Origin: CAYVQU01 sp964453155 | GTDB taxonomy: Bacteria > Chloroflexota > Anaerolineae > Anaerolineales > UBA11858 | Assembly (NCBI GenBank): GCA_964453155.1 | Contig: CAYVQU010000122.1 | Location: forward strand, 1-16,048 | DNA length: 16,048 nt | Direction of reading: 5' to 3' | In this document: positions 12,034 to 16,048 of the stretch, piece by piece | Position numbering within the stretch: position 1 is the first letter of the stretch | Layout: every line of letters starts with the position of its first letter | Program-made: the position numbers and the translations under genes | Notes under the pieces: generated by a model | The model's input: the letters and a program-made list of their open reading frames with translations, nothing else | Database searches by the model: none | What the model was told of the DNA's origin: nothing

Positions 12034-14460
12034 TTATTTTTTCCGACTGGCTTTGATCAAAGCACCCAGCCCCTTGAAGAACTTCCCGTTGATCATGATC
12101 AACAAGGCTTCGAGGATTTCGCGGGTGAGCGGGCCTTCGCCCGACATCAACATGCTGCGCATGGGCATCGTACTGATCATCGCATCCAGTAAGGCTGCCA
12201 TGGGGGTGTCTTCTTGCCCTTCAATCATTTTAGCGACGTTCGATTTCATCATTTTGAATAGCTGCCGCCCGATGAAAGATTCGGTCATATCCCCGACGGG
12301 GGTGGTGAGATCGTACGCCCCTTTCTTGGGACCGACATTTGGGGGTGCCGACCGTCCCAAAAGCGCTTCGAAATCACGTTGGCTGACGGGCGTGCCTTTG
12401 GGGAAATCATAATATATTGCCAGTTTGTCCTGATCAATGTCCGGCGCGGCAACTTCTGAAGTCACCATAACGGCGCTCGTTAAGCGAATATCCTGAGCTG
12501 AAGCACCCACCAAAATCTCGAAGTCCCCCGTTTCAACGTGCCAATCGGCCAAATCGGGGTTGTAGTAGGCGAAGGCCCGGGAATCTAGTTCGATGGAGAC
12601 AGATTTCTCTTCGCCCGGTGCCAGCGCTAATTTGGCAAAGCCTTTTAACTCTTTATCGGGGCGGAAGGCAGTCGATTCGACATCGCGCACATAAACCTGC
12701 ACCACTTCTTGACCGGCCACGGTGCCAGTATTCTTGACGTTGAAGGTGACCACCACTTTATCCTGGGACGCTAGTTGGTCGGCGCTCAACTGGAGGTCGG
12801 CATACTCGAAGGTCGTATAGCTCAAGCCATACCCGAAGGGGAACAGCACTTCCTGCCCGACCGTATCGAAATAGCGGTAGCCAATGTAAATACTCTCGCG
12901 ATACTCCACTGTTGCCGGTCCTGCGGGGAAGTAGTGATACGAGGGATTATCGGTCAATTTGAGGGGGAAAGTCTCAGCCAGTTTACCGCTGGGGTTGACC
13001 TTGCCATACAAAACATCGGCCACGCCCCCGGCTCCGGCCTGCCCGCCCAGGTAGCCTTCCAAAATCGCGGGAACGGCCTCCAACCACGGCATTTCGACCG
13101 GGGAACCATTGCTCAACACCACGACAACCTTCTCATGGGCCGCGGCGAGTTTGCCGATCAGGGCGTCATGCCCGGGCGGCATCTGCATGTGCTCGCGGTC
13201 CAAACCTTCGGTTTCGTACAGATCGGTCAGCCCGGCGCAAACGATGACAACCTCGGCCTCATTGGCAACCTGAATGGCTTCCGTGATCAAAACTTCGTCG
13301 GGCTGATCACCTTTTTCGGTGTAGCCCGGCGCGTAAGTGACATTACCTGCCCCAACGAGTTTGACGACCTCAGCATACAAATTATCGAGCCGAGTGGGAT
13401 TCATCAACGAACTACCCGCCCCCTGATAGCGGGGTTCTTTGGCAAAGCGACCGATGATGGCGACTTTAGTATTTTCTTTGAGCGGTAGGATGGCTCCCTC
13501 ATTCTTAAGAAGCACAGCGCCTTCGCCCGCGACTTTGCGGGCCAGGGCGTGATGGGCATCAGCATCGTAGCTGAATTCTTCGGCCAGCGTGGCGTCGGCC
13601 TTGAAGATCATCGTCAATAGGCGTTCGGCAGCTTCATCTAAGACGGCTTCGTCCAAGGCTCCCGCCTTGACTGCCGCGACGATCATTTCATCATTGCCGT
13701 TGGGTGTGCCGGGCATCTCAAGTTCGGTTCCGGCATCCAGGGCGACGGGGCGGTCGTTCATGGCACCCCAGTCGGTGACCACGATCCCTTCATGGCCCCA
13801 TTCTTCTTTCAAGATGGTGCGCATCAGCCGTTTGTGATCGCTGGCATAGGTCCCGTTGATCTTATTGTAGGCGCACATCACCGTCCAGGGTTGGGCCTCT
13901 TTGACCGCGATTTCGTAGCCCGGCAGGTAGATTTCTCGCAAGGCGCGCTCATCAACGACCGCGTCAATCGTCATCCGGCGGTATTCCTGGTTGTTGACAG
14001 CGTAGTGCTTGAGCGAAGTCCCAATCCCCTGGCTTTGGACGCCATTAATGTGAGATTTGGCCATTTCGCCGGTCAGATAGGGGTCTTCGGAAAAATATTC
14101 GAAGTTGCGGCCGCACAGCGGTGAACGTTTGATGTTGGCTCCCGGCCCCAAAATCACGCCGACTTTTTCCTGGCGACACTCTTCGGCGAGGGCAACCCCG
14201 ACCGCATGGATCAAATCCCGATTCCAGGTCGCGGCCAGCGCCGCCGCCGTCGGGAAACAAGTTGCCGGAACACTCTCGTTGATACCAATATGATCAGCCG
14301 CCGCAACTTGCTTGCGCAATCCGTGGGGACCATCCGTCACCATAATGGATGGAACGCCCAACCGCTCGATCCCCTTCAATTCCCAAAAGTTCTTCCCCGA
14401 ACACAAGGAAGCTTTCTCTTCTAGAGTCATTTGTTTAATAAGGTCTTGAATTTTTTTCAC
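12034..14460 (-). CDS. GH3 beta-glucosidase-type glycoside hydrolase with C-terminal helical extension
   Basis: An 808-residue GH3 enzyme that releases terminal beta-linked sugars from oligosaccharides. The TIM barrel includes PSIMVTDGPHGLR (37-49), GPGANIKRSPLCGRNFEYFSEDP (105-127), the KHYAVNNQE segment (151-159) and the nucleophile D230 in GIVVTDWGAM. The alpha/beta sandwich (about 310-560) and a fibronectin III-like domain (about 590-665) follow. The last 140 residues are an extra methionine-rich helical segment seen in a subset of GH3 enzymes. There is no signal peptide, so cytoplasmic action is likely. The start is a GTG preceded by AAAGGAATGATCT; family alignment from residue 1 (KKIQDLIKQMTLEEKA) supports it. 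It lies 90 bases downstream of the sulfatase gene on the same strand and ends at a strong terminator. Beta-glucosidase, xylosidase or another exo-activity cannot be separated by eye. Confidence 0.92.
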   Translation of the reverse strand: MKKIQDLIKQMTLEEKASLCSGKNFWELKGIERLGVPSIMVTDGPHGLRKQVAAADHIGINESVPATCFPTAAALAATWNRDLIHAVGVALAEECRQEKVGVILGPGANIKRSPLCGRNFEYFSEDPYLTGEMAKSHINGVQSQGIGTSLKHYAVNNQEYRRMTIDAVVDERALREIYLPGYEIAVKEAQPWTVMCAYNKINGTYASDHKRLMRTILKEEWGHEGIVVTDWGAMNDRPVALDAGTELEMPGTPNGNDEMIVAAVKAGALDEAVLDEAAERLLTMIFKADATLAEEFSYDADAHHALARKVAGEGAVLLKNEGAILPLKENTKVAIIGRFAKEPRYQGAGSSLMNPTRLDNLYAEVVKLVGAGNVTYAPGYTEKGDQPDEVLITEAIQVANEAEVVIVCAGLTDLYETEGLDREHMQMPPGHDALIGKLAAAHEKVVVVLSNGSPVEMPWLEAVPAILEGYLGGQAGAGGVADVLYGKVNPSGKLAETFPLKLTDNPSYHYFPAGPATVEYRESIYIGYRYFDTVGQEVLFPFGYGLSYTTFEYADLQLSADQLASQDKVVVTFNVKNTGTVAGQEVVQVYVRDVESTAFRPDKELKGFAKLALAPGEEKSVSIELDSRAFAYYNPDLADWHVETGDFEILVGASAQDIRLTSAVMVTSEVAAPDIDQDKLAIYYDFPKGTPVSQRDFEALLGRSAPPNVGPKKGAYDLTTPVGDMTESFIGRQLFKMMKSNVAKMIEGQEDTPMAALLDAMISTMPMRSMLMSGEGPLTREILEALLIMINGKFFKGLGALIKASRKK

Positions 14461-14477
14461 AGATCATTCCTTTTTTG

Positions 14478-14544
14478 CACGCAAAGCCGATAAGACGCAA
14501 AGTTTATCACTTAATATATCTTGGCGACTTTGCGTCTTTGCGTG
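14478..14544. repeat. Interrupted dyad of CGCAAAG type, intergenic
   Basis: CACGCAAAG (14478-14486) and AAGACGCAAAGT (14492-14503) are both complementary to the 18-base arm ACTTTGCGTCTTTGCGTG (14527-14544); the left arm differs by a short insertion between its two units. The loop is AT-rich. It fills most of the 90-base gap between the sulfatase stop and the GH3 start. It has no terminator T run on the reverse strand. The same kind of dyad appears at 8451-8521. Confidence 0.75.
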
Positions 14545-14550
14545 AGATAT

Positions 14551-15900
14551 TTATTTCCATCCTCGTGGATTCGATTCCATTTCTTCCCGTTTTGATTCTA
14601 ACATTCCCTTCAATGCCTCGGCCTTATCAGGGAAGTGGGTGTGGGTATCGTAGGATTCGTTGGGGTCGTGGTTGAGGTCGAAGAGGAAGGGGCCTTGTTT
14701 GGCAACCCAGTAGGCACTGTTGTCGCAGCGATGGCGATCGATGTATTTAAAGTTATCGCGGGTGCGGACGCCCATGATTTTCTTGCCCTTCACGAAATAC
14801 AAATCTTCGTGGTTGGCCTCGGCGGATTCTCCCTTCATCAGGGGGAGCATATCGACCCCGTCGATCGCGCGATCTTCAGGGAGGGGTATTCCGGCCATTC
14901 TCAGGAAAGTGGGGAAGAAATCGATATTCATCGCAGTTGCATCGACTTCAATCCCCGCGGGGATTTCGGCCGGCCAAGCGGCAATAAAGGGGACCATCTG
15001 GCCACCATCGAAGAAGTTATTCTTCCGCCCGCGGTGATAACCGGGATTGCCCTCAAACCAGGGGCCGTTGTCGCTGGTGAAAATGACCAGGGTGTTTTCG
15101 GTCAAACCATGTTCGTCCAACTTCTGCAAGATCTCGCCGATCGACCAGTCGATCTCCTGGACGCAGTCGCCATACCCGCCCCCATGGGAGGAACCCTCAT
15201 AGTCCGCGCTGGCGTGGACGGGGTGATGGGGGAAGGGCGAGGGGTAATATACAAAGAAGGGATCGTCTTTGTTTTCGTCGATCCACCCGCAAATCTCGGT
15301 GGTGATGGCTTTGGTGAGTTGGGTCTGATCCGCGGGAGCCTCGATGACAATTTCATCATTGCGATAATAGGCGTAGGGCTTCATATCGTTGGAGTAATAC
15401 GAGCCAAAGAAATGGTCAAACCCCTTCTCAGTCGGCAGATAGGGACTCTGATCGCCGAGGTGCCACTTACCAAACATCCCAGTTTTGTAGCCCGCGGCTT
15501 GCAGCGCTTCGGCGATGGTGATCTCGTCAGGCAGAATGCCGCGCACCCCATAAGGGAACATTAGCGGCACCATGATTTTTCCAATCGGGTGCGTGTGCGG
15601 GAAGAAAACCTGATGCACAAATCCGCGGTTGGGATACCGTCCCGTCAGACAGCTAAAGCGGGAAGGGGAACACACCGGGCTGGCGGCGTAGAAGTTGTTC
15701 ATCTTCACACCATCTGCAGCCAATTTGTCGAGATGGGGGGTCTGGATCGCGGTCGAACCAAAACAGGAGATATCCCCGTGGCCCATATCATCCACAAAAA
15801 CCAGGACGATATTAGGCGAGTTTGTATCGGCCGTTTTTTCAATCGATGTCAGATAGTCACGGTGATTTTCTAGTCTAAGGTCAGTTTTTCTTTCGTTCAT
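14551..15900 (-). CDS. Type I sulfatase (arylsulfatase family)
   Basis: This 449-residue enzyme hydrolyses sulfate esters using a formylglycine made from C77 in the CSPSR signature (SPVCSPSRFSCLTGR, 74-88). Metal and active-site landmarks are VDDMGHGD (D37, D38), FGKWHLG (K145, H147) and FTSDNGPW. The cysteine-type signature means that maturation needs an activating enzyme (aerobic FGE or radical anSME type), which is not in this window. There is no signal peptide before the first strand (NIVLVFVDDMG at 30), so a cytoplasmic enzyme is suggested, unlike most sulfatases. I start at the ATG at 15900; the frame stays open to a GTG at 15981, but those 27 residues begin inside a dispersed repeat. 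No clear ribosome site precedes either start. With GH3 downstream it suggests degradation of sulfated glycans; the substrate subclass is uncertain. Confidence 0.92.
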   Translation of the reverse strand: MNERKTDLRLENHRDYLTSIEKTADTNSPNIVLVFVDDMGHGDISCFGSTAIQTPHLDKLAADGVKMNNFYAASPVCSPSRFSCLTGRYPNRGFVHQVFFPHTHPIGKIMVPLMFPYGVRGILPDEITIAEALQAAGYKTGMFGKWHLGDQSPYLPTEKGFDHFFGSYYSNDMKPYAYYRNDEIVIEAPADQTQLTKAITTEICGWIDENKDDPFFVYYPSPFPHHPVHASADYEGSSHGGGYGDCVQEIDWSIGEILQKLDEHGLTENTLVIFTSDNGPWFEGNPGYHRGRKNNFFDGGQMVPFIAAWPAEIPAGIEVDATAMNIDFFPTFLRMAGIPLPEDRAIDGVDMLPLMKGESAEANHEDLYFVKGKKIMGVRTRDNFKYIDRHRCDNSAYWVAKQGPFLFDLNHDPNESYDTHTHFPDKAEALKGMLESKREEMESNPRGWK

Positions 15901-15950
15901 AGAATTTTTAGCTTTATTGATATCTTTCAATTCGTGGGGTTGAGTCAGAC

Positions 15951-16010
15951 TCGCACCCTTCACTTCGACTTCGCTCAGCACAGGCGATATACTGCGTTAC
16001 TCAGGATGCT
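15951..16010 (-). repeat. 60-base dispersed element, copy B (upstream of the sulfatase)
   Basis: On the reverse strand this starts AGCATCCTGAGTA and ends in the 31-base core GTGCTGAGCGAAG..GGGTGCGA, identical there to copy A at 7386-7416. It lies 50 bases upstream of the chosen sulfatase ATG, in the likely promoter or leader. It contains an in-frame stop and a GTG, which creates the apparent N-terminal extension of the sulfatase frame. The remaining bases to the window end hold nothing I can name. Confidence 0.88.
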
Positions 16011-16048
16011 TGAAGCTCGACCCAATTTGTTGAGATAATACCATTTAT

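Noticed and set aside
12775..13488. Open frame of 237 codons on the forward strand
   Set aside because: Antisense to the GH3 gene and without recognisable motifs or a ribosome site.
14635..15564. Open frame of 309 codons on the forward strand
   Set aside because: It is antisense to the sulfatase, whose catalytic motifs are clear. The translation is low in complexity and matches no family; GC-biased third positions keep the opposite frame open.
15901..15981. GTG start extending the sulfatase by 27 residues
   Set aside because: The start and first residues come from the dispersed element and no ribosome site precedes it; the ATG at 15900 leaves the full sulfatase domain.

Overview
The window (16,048 bases, moderate GC) reads as chromosomal DNA of a free-living bacterium. 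The gene families, the RAYT transposase with its palindromes, and dispersed elements built on CTGAGCGAAGTCGAAG and CGCAAAGACGCAAAG recall genomes of Chloroflexota (Anaerolineae). That placement is an inference from recollection of such genomes, not a measurement. I see no rRNA, tRNA, CRISPR array, phage genes or replication origin.

Layout. A factor-independent terminator of an upstream gene (65-101) precedes a forward nucleotide pyrophosphatase/phosphodiesterase-type gene (133-1410). It converges on a reverse block read as cutC (4466-3720), a RAYT transposase (3661-3134) and a GH13 alpha-glucosidase (3095-1464). Four 29-base palindromes of one family (R1-R4) sit around and inside the RAYT. 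A fold-type I aminotransferase (4551-5672, forward) diverges from cutC and converges on a large PHP-type (CehA/McbA-like) metallohydrolase (8388-5746, reverse). A divergent intergenic region with a good extended -10 promoter then starts a tight forward two-gene operon: a coiled-coil/helix-hairpin-helix protein (8654-9373) and an SNF2-family helicase (9373-11880) overlapping by TGATG. The right end is reverse: a sulfatase (15900-14551) followed by a GH3 beta-glucosidase-type enzyme (14460-12034) with a strong terminator at 12025-11986.

How the genes may work together. GH13, GH3 and the sulfatase suggest use of oligosaccharides, possibly sulfated ones. None has a visible signal peptide, so they would act on imported oligosaccharides or small esters in the cytoplasm. 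The phosphodiesterase and the PHP hydrolase also look cytoplasmic. The HhH/coiled-coil plus SNF2 pair is a separate DNA- or RNA-directed module and is the best candidate here for an undescribed system.

Repeats are the most striking part. Palindromes of one family flank the RAYT, supply its stop codon and lie in frame inside its coding sequence. A 60-base dispersed element occurs once in frame inside the metallohydrolase (exactly 20 codons) and once just upstream of the sulfatase. Two CGCAAAG/CGCAGAG-type interrupted dyads lie upstream of two reverse genes.
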